Source: Clostridia bacterium (GTDB lineage Bacteria; Bacillota; Clostridia; Christensenellales; Aristaeellaceae). From it: a DNA stretch of 32,328 bases. Every line of letters begins with the position of its first letter. The stretch's first letter is position 1. Shown here in pieces: positions 8,448 through 16,657 of the stretch. The translations under genes and the position numbers were made by a program. The DNA is taken from the NCBI GenBank assembly GCA_017430225.1, contig JAFRNK010000071.1, forward strand, positions 1-32,328, read 5' to 3'. A model generated the notes under the pieces. The model saw nothing but the letters and a program-made list of their open reading frames with translations. It made no database searches and had not been told where the DNA came from.

Positions 8448-10484
8448 ATGAAAAAACCGGTTCTACAAGTAAAGAATCTCCATTCATTATTCATAATTTA
8501 TTTTTCGGTCGTTATAATCCGCTTTTTATTAGCTATTATCACTTCTGCATACCCCATGGTAAACATCGATGAGTTTCTATACTACGGGATGGCTCGTTCC
8601 ATAGCAGAAGGAAAAGGCTTGATGTTCCGTGGGCAGCCGGCAAATTACAGTTACATTCTTTATTCGTTGGTTTTATCACCAATATACTTACTTGGCATAA
8701 AAGGCCAACTGCTCTACCGCGTACTGCAACTATGGAATACATTAATCATATCTCTATCTGTTTTCCCATTATACAATATAGCAAATAGAATCATAAAAGA
8801 CAAACGCACAGCGGTTTGGGCAGCCATTATTTCAATGGTATTACCAGATTTTATGCTGGGTCAGTTGATGATGACTGAAAATGTGATCATTCCACTCTTC
8901 TTTTTTCTTGCTGACCTTATTCTTGGATATTTGGAGAATCAAAAGATAAATAGAATCATTTTTATCGGTATCATTGGCGGTTTATTGTTCTCCGCAAAAC
9001 CAGGTGCCCTTATTCTGACAGCAGTTTTTGACCTTGCGCTATTAGTCCGCGGAATAATTACAAAGAATTCTAAAACAATCATACATACTGGTATAAGTGC
9101 TTTTCTCACCGTATGCGTATCTGCCTTATTCTTTGGAATCGTTCGCTTATTGGGTGGCCAACCGTCAATTCTGTCCATATATCAAGTTCAGGTTTCCAAC
9201 ACAGAGCATCTGAACGTTTTTTTCAGATTTATCGGGATTTACTCATTGTATTTTATTTTATCAAGTGGCATTTTCTGCTTTGCAGTTTCCTTGGGCAAAT
9301 GGAAAGAATATGATACAAATCAAAAATTCCTGTTTAGCATAATAATCACTGCATTGTTTATTACAGTCATAGGTGTTTCCTGGTCTGTGAATCGCTATGA
9401 ATATAACGCGAATACAGCTCATATGCGTTATATAGGTATGTACATTCCCTTAGTATACTTCTTTGCTCTTAAACCAACAGAAAAGAAAACTGAGAATCAC
9501 CAAGGCGCAAAGAACCTAATTTCGATCTCGTATCTTGTACTGATCGCAACTGCTGCATTTTTAGCCATCAATGTCTATTCTGGTGTTAATAAAAAGACGG
9601 TATTTGCTGAAAACATGACTCTGGCTTCAATAATCAAGGCTTTCCGAAACGGAATATCCGTCTGGATCATTACTGCGTCAGTACTTATTCTGATTGTTCT
9701 GTTTGCCTGGATACTGCTAAAGAAAAAGCCCATTGTACAAAAAGCTGTTACAATATCACTTTTAGTATCCATGGCAATCAATAATGTCGCAGCATACTCT
9801 TTGCAAAGCGAAGATACGAAATTCACTTCAGCTGAACAGACAAATAAACTGCTTCAGCATATCAATGGTGATGAAGAATTCTTGCATATTTACACATCAG
9901 AAACTATATCATCCTATTATGGCGCATTAGATATTTATAATAACAAAGGGATCAGTTTTGTAAAACTGAATGATATGTTCAACCAATTATATGCCACACA
10001 CGGGGTGTATGAACCATTCGTACCAAAGGGGCAGCGAGGAAATACTGCAGCAAATCCGACACCGGATACTGACACCTGCTTTATGGATGCCACCGTCTAT
10101 TATATGCTAAAGCTGTCAAATAACACCACGCATTTCACAGAGAATGAAGAATCACTGCACCTGGTAAGAATCCTGGATAAGTCAAAGCCTTGGCTGGATG
10201 CGATAATCGGCGGCACAACAAACGCTATTCTAAAGGCAGGAGAAACAGGAATTCTGCTGATATTTGATAATTCGTACCTGGAATCACCATTCACACTAAC
10301 AATCAACATTCGAAGTGATCACGAAACTACAATGAAGATCTATTCACAGTCCGAAACAAAAGATATACAATTGGAAAGTGGCTTAAACGAATATAGGATT
10401 GATTTCAAACATCCGATGGATGCCTACAATTTCATAGTCGAGGATGAAGATATTCGTTTGTATGGCTTTGATATAACTAATTAA
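8448..10484 (+). CDS. GT39-like polytopic membrane glycosyltransferase
   Basis: This 678-residue membrane protein has an N-terminal helix, then NIDEFLYYGMARSIAEGKG with Asp41-Glu42. That matches the first-loop acidic motif of the PMT/ArnT-type GT-C glycosyltransferases, which use polyprenyl-phosphate sugars. About ten further helices follow to residue 450. The C-terminal 200 or so residues are hydrophilic and probably extracytoplasmic. The AT-rich codon use matches the preceding Wzy_C gene, and the pair is probably one transcription unit. A GGAG-like site precedes ATG 8448. It may decorate proteins or a cell-wall polymer with a sugar, but the acceptor is not indicated by sequence. Confidence 0.7.
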   Translation: MKKPVLQVKNLHSLFIIYFSVVIIRFLLAIITSAYPMVNIDEFLYYGMARSIAEGKGLMFRGQPANYSYILYSLVLSPIYLLGIKGQLLYRVLQLWNTLIISLSVFPLYNIANRIIKDKRTAVWAAIISMVLPDFMLGQLMMTENVIIPLFFFLADLILGYLENQKINRIIFIGIIGGLLFSAKPGALILTAVFDLALLVRGIITKNSKTIIHTGISAFLTVCVSALFFGIVRLLGGQPSILSIYQVQVSNTEHLNVFFRFIGIYSLYFILSSGIFCFAVSLGKWKEYDTNQKFLFSIIITALFITVIGVSWSVNRYEYNANTAHMRYIGMYIPLVYFFALKPTEKKTENHQGAKNLISISYLVLIATAAFLAINVYSGVNKKTVFAENMTLASIIKAFRNGISVWIITASVLILIVLFAWILLKKKPIVQKAVTISLLVSMAINNVAAYSLQSEDTKFTSAEQTNKLLQHINGDEEFLHIYTSETISSYYGALDIYNNKGISFVKLNDMFNQLYATHGVYEPFVPKGQRGNTAANPTPDTDTCFMDATVYYMLKLSNNTTHFTENEESLHLVRILDKSKPWLDAIIGGTTNAILKAGETGILLIFDNSYLESPFTLTINIRSDHETTMKIYSQSETKDIQLESGLNEYRIDFKHPMDAYNFIVEDEDIRLYGFDITN

Positions 10485-10505
10485 TACAAGAGACAGTACC
10501 CCCTC

Positions 10506-10592
10506 CTCGCCACCATCCCGGTCGTGATCCTGTTCATGCTAATTGAAAAGCATCTGGTCGCGGGACTCACGTCGGGAGGCGTGAAAGGCTGA
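10506..10592 (+). pseudogene. Direct repeat, copy B: orphan 3' end of the permease gene
   Basis: This 87-base fragment is still in frame to the TGA at 10590-10592 and is identical at the protein level to the end of the permease ending at 6867. Four nucleotide differences are all synonymous (ATT/ATC, TTT/TTC, CTG/CTA, GCA/GCG). Weaker similarity continues a few bases upstream to about 10500. It has no start codon and is a remnant. It sits 20 bases from the esterase start, which reveals the ancestral gene order. Confidence 0.92.
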
Positions 10593-10612
10593 TCATCGGG
10601 AGACACAGTATT

Positions 10613-11809
10613 ATGAGAAATCTGCTTATATCCATAGTTGTCCTGCTCCTCTGCCTGAATACCGCCAGCGCGGAAACTGTCAATCCGTTTGAGCCGGTCG
10701 CTGTCGATGTCAGCGTGGAATCCGGTTCCACGGAGGTGCTGCGCTATGACGGCGTGGATTTCGGCAGCGGCGCGTCCCTGATCCGCCTGAAGGCGGTGTC
10801 AGACAGCCAGCTGAACATCCGCATTTATGCCGACAGCACGGAGAGCAAGCCCGCCGCATCGGTCACTTTCCGGCCTGTACACAAGGAATTCCGCTGCAAT
10901 GTCGATCTGAGCAACGCACATGATATCATCATCACGCTTGAGGGCAGCGGAACCCTCTATTCGTGGCAGGCCTTCACCTCACAGGAGGAGATCTCCGCTG
11001 CCATCAAGGCGGAACGCGGTACGGCGTACGAAGACCGTCTGCCTTCCGAGTACACGGCTGTCTGCGCTTCAGGCGGAACCGTCGACCGGTTCACATACGA
11101 AGCGCACGATTATGTCAACGGCGGGACTTATGAAAAGACCGCCTTCGTCTACCTGCCCCACGGTTATGATCCCGGCCAGAGCTACAGCCTGCTCATCCTC
11201 TGTCACGGTATCGGCGGCAGCGAGTACGAATGGGGGCTAGCTAATGACGATTCCCGCGTGAAGCGGATCATGGACAACCTGATCGCCAAGGGCGAGATCC
11301 GCCCCTTCATCGTCGTCACGCCCAACGGCAGAGCCGGGAAATCCGAGGACTATTCGTCCTTCTACCTTTTCGACAAGGAATTGCGCAACGATCTGCTGCC
11401 CACGCTCGCGACTACTTACTCGGTCGACGTTACGAATCGAAACCGCTGTGCGATGGCCGGGCTGTCCATGGGCGGAATGCAGACCGTCAACATCGGCATC
11501 GGCAAATGCCTCGACCTTTTCAGCGCATTCGGCGCGTTTTCCGCCTGTCCCACCACCAATACTGCTTCCATGACCGCAGCGAACCTGAACGCGCATCCTA
11601 AGCTGCCGGTCCGGATGTTTTACAGCATCTGCGGCACTGGCGACACGACCGCCCTCGCCAGCGCCACCGCCGCGGTGAAGGGATTAAACGGCATGACCGG
11701 CCTGCTGAACGACAAAAACTTCATGGTCCAGACCGTGCCCGGCGGCCATGATTTCGGAGTCTGGTACCTCGGCTTCTACAACTTTGCACGGCTCTTTGGG
11801 GCTCAATAA
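10613..11809 (+). CDS. Secreted alpha/beta-hydrolase esterase (CE1-like)
   Basis: This 398-residue protein has a signal peptide (residues 1-20, ending T-A-S-A). Residues about 25-130 form an all-beta domain without a recognised family. The C-terminal esterase domain contains VYLPHGYDP and LLILCHGIGG (oxyanion region), the nucleophile elbow G-L-S-M-G-G with Ser285, a candidate acid Asp344 and His379 in GGHDFGVW. These are hallmarks of the CE1/esterase-D group, which includes acetyl-xylan and feruloyl esterases. It probably removes acyl groups from plant or host glycans outside the cell. CGGGAG precedes ATG 10613. The gene originally lay just downstream of the permease and belongs functionally to the sugar operon. 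Confidence 0.87.
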   Translation: MRNLLISIVVLLLCLNTASAETVNPFEPVAVDVSVESGSTEVLRYDGVDFGSGASLIRLKAVSDSQLNIRIYADSTESKPAASVTFRPVHKEFRCNVDLSNAHDIIITLEGSGTLYSWQAFTSQEEISAAIKAERGTAYEDRLPSEYTAVCASGGTVDRFTYEAHDYVNGGTYEKTAFVYLPHGYDPGQSYSLLILCHGIGGSEYEWGLANDDSRVKRIMDNLIAKGEIRPFIVVTPNGRAGKSEDYSSFYLFDKELRNDLLPTLATTYSVDVTNRNRCAMAGLSMGGMQTVNIGIGKCLDLFSAFGAFSACPTTNTASMTAANLNAHPKLPVRMFYSICGTGDTTALASATAAVKGLNGMTGLLNDKNFMVQTVPGGHDFGVWYLGFYNFARLFGAQ

Positions 11810-11827
11810 TCGATGAAGCGCGTTTTG

Positions 11828-11841
11828 ACCGAATATTCGGT
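11828..11841. promoter_or_regulatory. Perfect 14-bp palindrome upstream of the GH3 gene
   Basis: ACCGAATATTCGGT is a perfect palindrome in the 54-base gap between the esterase and glycosidase genes. It overlaps a TTGACC (11825-11830) that, with GATAAT (11846-11851), could form a weak promoter with a 15-base spacer. It may be an operator or a small RNA hairpin. Confidence 0.4.
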
Positions 11842-11863
11842 GAATGATAATTCCGGAGGCCGC

Positions 11864-13030
11864 ATGAAAAAGCATTATCTCATCAGATTCCTCACGCTCG
11901 TCACAGCACTGGCGCTCATGATTTCCGCCGCACATGCGGGAGAGGAGGACGTTATGGAACAGATCGCAAAAATGACGCTGAAAGAAAAAGTCGGCCAGCT
12001 GTTCATGATCCGGCCGGACGCGCTGGAAGGCCGCTTCTCCCCCGCCGAACTGGAAGACAACAGCATCCTGGGCACCATCGCCGTCACGGACGAGATGCGG
12101 GCCGTATATGCCGAGTATCCCTGCGGCGGGTTTACGCTGTTCCGCAAGAATATCACCGATCCCGCTCAGCTCCTGGAGCTGACGGAAGCCCTGCACGGGC
12201 TGGGAAATATCCGACCTATCCTGAGCATTGACGAGGAGGGCGGCCGGGTCGCGCGCCTAGGCAACCATCCTGCATTTAATGTCCCCAAGATTCTCGCCAT
12301 GCAGGTCCTCGCCGCCAGCCGCAAGCCGGAGCGGGCTTTCGAAGCCGGCAACACGATCGGCGGATACCTGCGTAACTACGGCCTGGATTTGGATTTCGCG
12401 CCGGTAGCTGACGTGAACACCAATCCGCGGAATCCGGTCATCGGAGACCGCGCTTTCGGCAGCAAGCCCAAAATCGCCGCCCAGATGGTGGCGGCATATC
12501 TGAACGGCCTGCACAGCCAGGGCGTCGCCGGCTGTATCAAGCATTTCCCGGGCCACGGCGATACGTCCACGGACACCCATACCGGCTACGCAGAAACTCT
12601 CAAAACCTGGGATGAACTAAAAGCCTGCGAGATGCTGCCCTTCATAGCCGGCATCGAAGCAGGCGCCGATTTGGTCATGACCGCACATATTGCCGCGCCG
12701 AACATCACCGGCAGCAGCGAACCGTCTACCGTCTCTTACACCATCCTGACCGAAAAACTGCGCGGCGAACTGGGCTACGACGGCATCATCATCACGGACG
12801 CTCTGTCCATGGGCGCGATCACCCAGGCTTATGCGCCGGGCGAGGTCTGCGTGCGCTGCCTGCAGGCCGGTGTCGATATCCTCCTGATGCCGCTCGGCTA
12901 TCAGGATGCCTTCCGTGCTGTCATAGCCGCTGTGGAGCAGGGCGAGATCAGCGAAGCGCGCATCGACGAAAGCGTCCGCAGGATCCTCACGTTCAAACAG
13001 CAGATGGCAAACAGATCGGTTTCCCGCTGA
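11864..13030 (+). CDS. nagZ: Secreted glycoside hydrolase family 3, beta-N-acetylhexosaminidase (NagZ) type
   Basis: This 388-residue protein has a signal peptide (KKHYLI..., ending A-H-A near residue 27), then a single GH3 TIM-barrel domain. The NagZ signature K-H-F-P-G-H-G-D-T-x-x-D-T-H supplies the acid/base His239, and ITDALSMGAI supplies the nucleophile Asp312. SIDEEGGRVARL is also conserved. Proteins of this type release beta-linked GlcNAc from peptidoglycan fragments or chitooligosaccharides. The absence of the second GH3 domain argues against a classical beta-glucosidase. ATG 11864 follows GGAGG (11855-11859). An in-frame ATG at 11813 would add 17 residues before the signal peptide and is unlikely. 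It is the last gene of the sugar operon, before a strong terminator. Confidence 0.88.
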   Translation: MKKHYLIRFLTLVTALALMISAAHAGEEDVMEQIAKMTLKEKVGQLFMIRPDALEGRFSPAELEDNSILGTIAVTDEMRAVYAEYPCGGFTLFRKNITDPAQLLELTEALHGLGNIRPILSIDEEGGRVARLGNHPAFNVPKILAMQVLAASRKPERAFEAGNTIGGYLRNYGLDLDFAPVADVNTNPRNPVIGDRAFGSKPKIAAQMVAAYLNGLHSQGVAGCIKHFPGHGDTSTDTHTGYAETLKTWDELKACEMLPFIAGIEAGADLVMTAHIAAPNITGSSEPSTVSYTILTEKLRGELGYDGIIITDALSMGAITQAYAPGEVCVRCLQAGVDILLMPLGYQDAFRAVIAAVEQGEISEARIDESVRRILTFKQQMANRSVSR

Positions 13031-13057
13031 ACACACTCCCTGTAACGTACACTATAA

Positions 13058-13113
13058 AACGGCTCCCTGCCGTCAGGCTGAATTCGTCCTGACGGCAGGG
13101 AGCCGTTCTTTTT
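13058..13113. terminator. Strong bidirectional terminator with a 20-bp perfect stem
   Basis: Positions 13058-13077 are perfectly complementary to 13088-13107 around a 10-base loop. T5 at 13109-13113 serves the plus-strand sugar operon. On the minus strand the stem is followed by TTTTATAGT, so it also serves the converging minus-strand operon ending at 13162. Confidence 0.9.
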
Positions 13114-13161
13114 GTGATTCTAATGCAGCTTATGCATGCGAATATCATCCCGTCGAATGAT

Positions 13162-13719
13162 CTATTTCCACTCCAGCGCACCGACCAGGTATTCGGTGGC
13201 TTCCTCCAGCAGCTCCTGCGACCACGCGGAAAGGGAGAAGAGATAGGTGCCGAAAGCACCGCTCACGCGGATGCCTCGCTGGTACAGGAGCACGGACGTT
13301 TCGGCCGTCTCCACGGAGAGGACCGCGTCGCAGAGCAGACTTTTCATGCCCCAGAGTTCTTTCTCGACAGCATCCTGCGCGTCATAATCCGCCAGCTTCC
13401 GGCCGCCCGCCTCGTACTGTGCCCGGATCATCGATTCCGCATCGCGGTACATCTGGGTAAACTGTTCCGCGGTCATAAGCGTTCCGTCCCGGGTCCAGGT
13501 CGCGTTGACCGCCGTCATGGCAATTCCGGCGTCCACGGCAGGATAGAATATAAAGAGCGGCTGATTTTCCGTTCTCTCGTTCTGCAGTTCAAGCACACGG
13601 TCTGTCTTCAGCGTGAAATCGTCAAACTCGGTGAAAAAGCCTTCCGCAGCTGCCGCGGCAGCGCTGATCGCCAGCACAGCCGCGCAAAGGATCAGGACAA
13701 ACCGGCTGTGTCCGGTCAC
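13162..13719 (-). CDS. Small secreted protein of unknown function
   Basis: This predicted 185-residue protein has a signal peptide: T-G-H-S-R-F-V-L-I-L-C-A-A-V-L-A with an unusual run of Ala before E-G-F-F. The remaining 155 or so residues are hydrophilic with mixed alpha/beta character. There is one possible coiled segment (AEQFTQMYRDAESMIRAQYEAGGRK). I do not recognise a family. The GTG at 13719 is chosen because AAGGAGG (13727-13733) lies seven bases upstream. The ATG at 13755 would overlap the preceding gene and has no comparable site. It is the last gene of the six-gene envelope operon and lies 32 bases after the MATE-ATPase gene. Confidence 0.72.
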   Translation of the reverse strand: MTGHSRFVLILCAAVLAISAAAAAAEGFFTEFDDFTLKTDRVLELQNERTENQPLFIFYPAVDAGIAMTAVNATWTRDGTLMTAEQFTQMYRDAESMIRAQYEAGGRKLADYDAQDAVEKELWGMKSLLCDAVLSVETAETSVLLYQRGIRVSGAFGTYLFSLSAWSQELLEEATEYLVGALEWK

Positions 13720-13751
13720 CGTATCCCCTCCTTCCGATGCTCGCAAGCACG

Positions 13752-15491
13752 TCACTTCGTCAGTTTCAGCGCCAGGTTGTTCAGGTTCATCGTGTAAGTG
13801 TAATGCGCTTCCTCCGCCATGGCCAGGACCAGTCTGATGCCAATGGCCTGCTTGCCTTCACCGGGCACATAACTGACCGGGTCAAAGGCACGGCAGTCGT
13901 CCCGGAAACGCAGCACCCAGTGATCCGGCTTGTGCAGGATACGCACCGACAGGTGGTGGAGCTTTTCATCCCTGTTGAAGCCGTGCTCGATCACGTTGGC
14001 TGCCATTTCCTCGATGCACAGCGCGATATGGTTGCCCGTCCTGGCATCCTGCCCCTGCTCCAGGCAGAAACGCCCGGCTTTCTCCGCCGCCGCGGCGACC
14101 TCTTCCAGGGTACGGAGATCCATCTCCAACACCTGATCCTCCGGCGCACCGAAGTCAGATTTCAGCAGGAGGAACGTCCCGTCTTTCCAAGGCGCTTTCC
14201 CGCTGTTCAGGCGGATGAACAGTCCGATGGTCAGCAGCATCAGCGTTTCACCCACCGCAAAAGCGAGCCACGCGCCGCTGACAAACATGAACGCGCTCAG
14301 GATAAACACGGACAGGGCCGGGAATATAGCCCCTTCGAACAGTGAAATGAGCTCGGTCAGCGACGCCCTGCCCGTCGCCTGATACGCATTCTTGAGGGCG
14401 TTGTTGATACAGCAGGGAATCAGCCCGAGCGCGAAGCAGCGCAGGCCGAGGATCGCCATCTGCCGCGTCGCGCCGTCGTTGGGGATAAACAGCGACACGC
14501 ACGCCGGGGCGAACACCAGGAGCAGCACGCCCATGCAGAGCCCGAGCACCACACTCCATTTACAGAGCATTCCGACCAGCTCTTTCAGGCCGGTCCGGTC
14601 TTCCTCGTGATAGAAGATACCGCTGAGCGTCAATGACACGCCGCCGATGCCGGTAGTGATACAGTTGGCCGCGTTGCCGATGGACATGAAGACCGTATAA
14701 GCTGCCACGGCCGCGCTACCGTCCAGCGCATTCAGCAACCGGTTCATCACATACACCATCACTACGGACGCAAGCATGTTCACGCCGGCGGGCACACCGT
14801 TGCAAAACAGTTCCACGATCCGCTTCGCACTCACCAGTTTCCCCGAGAAACGAAAAACGGATTTCTTTGACAGGAAGTAGAAGCCGGCGACGATCATCGC
14901 CGCGTAATAACTCAGCGCGGAAGCGAGGCCCATGCCGAACATCCCGCCGTGGAACACCAGCACGTTCAGCAAATCCAGTGCGATGTCCGTCACCGTCATG
15001 GTCAGTACGGACGCGATCAACAGGCCGCTCTGCCCCGCCATCTGCAAAAACGGCACCAGGACCAGCGCTCCCATGGAGCCGGGCGCTCCGATGCTGAAGC
15101 CCGCCAGGTAATCGGCCGTGTTCTCATACAACGTGCCGCTGCTCCCTGCGCCCAGGCCGTGCGCCAGCGGATAACGGAAGAGGACCACCAGCACCGCAAA
15201 AGCCAGGCAGATTCCCGCCGCCACAGCGACCGCGGAGGAATAACCGGCGTTGGCTTCCTCCTGGGAGCCGCGGCCCAGCGCTTTGCTGCACACCACCTGC
15301 ACGCCGGCAGCCAGCAGCGTCCCGATAGCGCCGATGGCCAACAGGATCGGATTGGACAGTCCATAAGCGGCGATCGCCGTTTCACCCAGGAAACGGCTGA
15401 CCATCACGCTGTCGATCAGCAGGCAGAGCGAGACCGTCAGTGCTGACAGGATCTGCGCTGTCAGCATCTGACGGACAAGTTTACGGATCAT
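13752..15491 (-). CDS. MATE-family transporter fused to a C-terminal histidine-kinase-like ATPase domain
   Basis: This 579-residue protein has two modules. Residues 1 to about 438 form a MATE/NorM-type multidrug or toxin exporter with about 12 helices, starting near MVSRFLGETAIAAYGLSNPI. Residues about 441-579 form a soluble GHKL domain resembling RsbW/SpoIIAB anti-sigma kinases. It contains the N box L-C-I-E-E-M-A-A-N-V-I-E-H-G (Asn499), a G1-like segment R-F-R-D-D-C-R-A-F-D-P (531-537, with Cys where Gly is usual) and the G2-like GEGKQAIGIRLV. AAGGAG at 15499-15504 supports ATG 15491. The domain could gate export with ATP or bind a sigma/anti-anti-sigma partner. Neither is shown. No SpoIIAA-like partner is encoded nearby. 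Confidence 0.85.
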   Translation of the reverse strand: MIRKLVRQMLTAQILSALTVSLCLLIDSVMVSRFLGETAIAAYGLSNPILLAIGAIGTLLAAGVQVVCSKALGRGSQEEANAGYSSAVAVAAGICLAFAVLVVLFRYPLAHGLGAGSSGTLYENTADYLAGFSIGAPGSMGALVLVPFLQMAGQSGLLIASVLTMTVTDIALDLLNVLVFHGGMFGMGLASALSYYAAMIVAGFYFLSKKSVFRFSGKLVSAKRIVELFCNGVPAGVNMLASVVMVYVMNRLLNALDGSAAVAAYTVFMSIGNAANCITTGIGGVSLTLSGIFYHEEDRTGLKELVGMLCKWSVVLGLCMGVLLLVFAPACVSLFIPNDGATRQMAILGLRCFALGLIPCCINNALKNAYQATGRASLTELISLFEGAIFPALSVFILSAFMFVSGAWLAFAVGETLMLLTIGLFIRLNSGKAPWKDGTFLLLKSDFGAPEDQVLEMDLRTLEEVAAAAEKAGRFCLEQGQDARTGNHIALCIEEMAANVIEHGFNRDEKLHHLSVRILHKPDHWVLRFRDDCRAFDPVSYVPGEGKQAIGIRLVLAMAEEAHYTYTMNLNNLALKLTK

Positions 15492-15529
15492 GAATTATCT
15501 CCTTAAAGCAGCGGGACACGGCTTCTGCT

Positions 15530-15955
15530 TTACTCTGCACTAACATAAAACTCCGTTGTCGTCTCATTGGCCTGAATGAGCACCGAGCTCTGGTTGAATA
15601 CCCGGATCATCTCATCCGCGGCGGCATGTACCTTATCCAGGGTGGTGTCGCTCAGGTATATCACGATCGTATGCTCCTCGTACAGTGTCCCGTCGTCGCC
15701 GATCCAGCCGCCTTCGGCTTCCTGCAGGGTATAGCCGCCGAAGTGCCGGATCAGGATCTCGCGGACCTTCGCTTTCGCCTCTTCCGGCGTGAACACCGGC
15801 AGGTTCGTGTCCTTGTCGTTCGTACCCAGATACAGCACGTACTGGATATCTTTTGTCCCGTTTTCCGCTTTGGCGGAGTACCAACCGCCGACCGCCGTCA
15901 CGCAGAGCGCAATCACGCTGACGGCCGCCAGCGTCAAAATCCATTTTTTGTTCAT
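15530..15955 (-). CDS. Small membrane-anchored or secreted protein (DUF3574-like)
   Basis: This 141-residue protein has an N-terminal hydrophobic segment (MNKKWILTLAAVSVIALCVTAVGG) that serves as signal or anchor. A compact domain begins YVLYLGTNDKDTNLPVFTPEEAKAKV and ends IRVFNQSSVLIQANETTTEFYVS. The pattern recalls the DUF3574 type of small domains found in Clostridia, but this assignment is from memory of the pattern and is uncertain. Start ATG 15955 has GGAG at 15964-15967, eight bases away. A longer frame reaching 16018 would overlap the upstream gene. It is in the envelope operon, 38 bases before the MATE-ATPase gene. Confidence 0.78.
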   Translation of the reverse strand: MNKKWILTLAAVSVIALCVTAVGGWYSAKAENGTKDIQYVLYLGTNDKDTNLPVFTPEEAKAKVREILIRHFGGYTLQEAEGGWIGDDGTLYEEHTIVIYLSDTTLDKVHAAADEMIRVFNQSSVLIQANETTTEFYVSAE

Positions 15956-15987
15956 AGCGTAATCTCCGTTGATTGATCGGTTATGCT

Positions 15988-16590
15988 TCAGTAAACCAGT
16001 TCTCCGAAATCGACCCATCCGCGCGCGAAATAGATATTCTGCTCGCCCTCGTCATAGGCGTTCGTACATTCCACGAGGGCCCAGCCGCCGTTGGTCAGGA
16101 CGACCCAGGCGTTGGTGTCATGGTGCATCACGAAGCCGGTCTGGGCATACTCCTTCCCCGGCCCGAAACGCAAGGGCAGGTCGCCGAAGCACATGCACTG
16201 CCAGGTGCTTTCCATCTCGTCCGCTTCCATGGGCACAGAATTCAGGTCGCAGTCGATCAGCACCTGGCCGTCGCGCTCTTTCTGCAGCAGGTAGACGCGT
16301 TTTGTGCGGCCGTTCTCGTTCTCTTCCACCAAGACCCAGCGGTTACCGGAAGCATCCAACGCCTGTGTGAGCACCTTCACCTTCGTCCCTGCTGCTATGT
16401 TCAGGCTCACATAGAAATACCGGTATCCCGGCCCGTCGTGCGGATCGAGGAAAGACGAATCGTAGCGTAGCGTACCAGTCACGTAACCGTGCAGACGGAA
16501 TTCTTCCCCGCCTCGCGCGGCCAGGGCAGCTGCGGGCAGCAGCACCAGCAGCAAAAGCAGGCACACCAGGCGTACAGGATGCTTCGGCAT
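15988..16590 (-). CDS. Secreted protein with SH3-like segments, unknown function
   Basis: This 200-residue protein has a clear signal peptide (MPKHPVRLVCLLLLLVLLPAAALA). The mature region contains two stretches that look like bacterial SH3-type beta-barrels: AAGTKVKVLTQALDASGNRWVLVEEN and LRFGPGKEYAQTGFVMHHDTNAWVVLTNGGWALVEC. The second holds the R-x-G-P pattern typical of SH3b repeats that bind peptidoglycan or peptides. It ends with RGWVDFGELVY, and G-W-V-x is a common SH3b ending. ATG 16590 follows AAGGAGG (16598-16604) at seven bases. It is co-oriented with the Ig-like repeat protein and probably acts at the cell wall. Confidence 0.78.
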   Translation of the reverse strand: MPKHPVRLVCLLLLLVLLPAAALAARGGEEFRLHGYVTGTLRYDSSFLDPHDGPGYRYFYVSLNIAAGTKVKVLTQALDASGNRWVLVEENENGRTKRVYLLQKERDGQVLIDCDLNSVPMEADEMESTWQCMCFGDLPLRFGPGKEYAQTGFVMHHDTNAWVVLTNGGWALVECTNAYDEGEQNIYFARGWVDFGELVY

Positions 16591-16657
16591 GAGTATTCCT
16601 CCTTGCATAGAGCCCCAGACCGTCAAAGACGTGCCGAAGCTTCAGGCTGTTCTATTC

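Larger units (their letters stand above)
6868..10505. mobile_element. AT-rich two-gene genomic island inserted at the permease 3' end
   Basis: Base composition changes abruptly right after the permease stop at 6867, from GC-rich to clearly AT-rich DNA with A/T-ending codons. It changes back at about 10500, where a second copy of the permease gene end begins. The island carries two genes for surface-glycan-type membrane enzymes and its own promoter. There is no integrase, transposase or terminal inverted repeat. The structure is what a single homologous crossover of a circular molecule carrying this gene end would leave. A small integrative element that has lost its integrase is an alternative. 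It separates the permease from the esterase and glycosidase genes that probably once followed it directly. Confidence 0.75.

Noticed and set aside
6868-10505. Classical insertion sequence or transposon
   Set aside because: No transposase, resolvase or terminal inverted repeats were found, and the flanking repeat is 87 bases of coding sequence, far longer than a target-site duplication.
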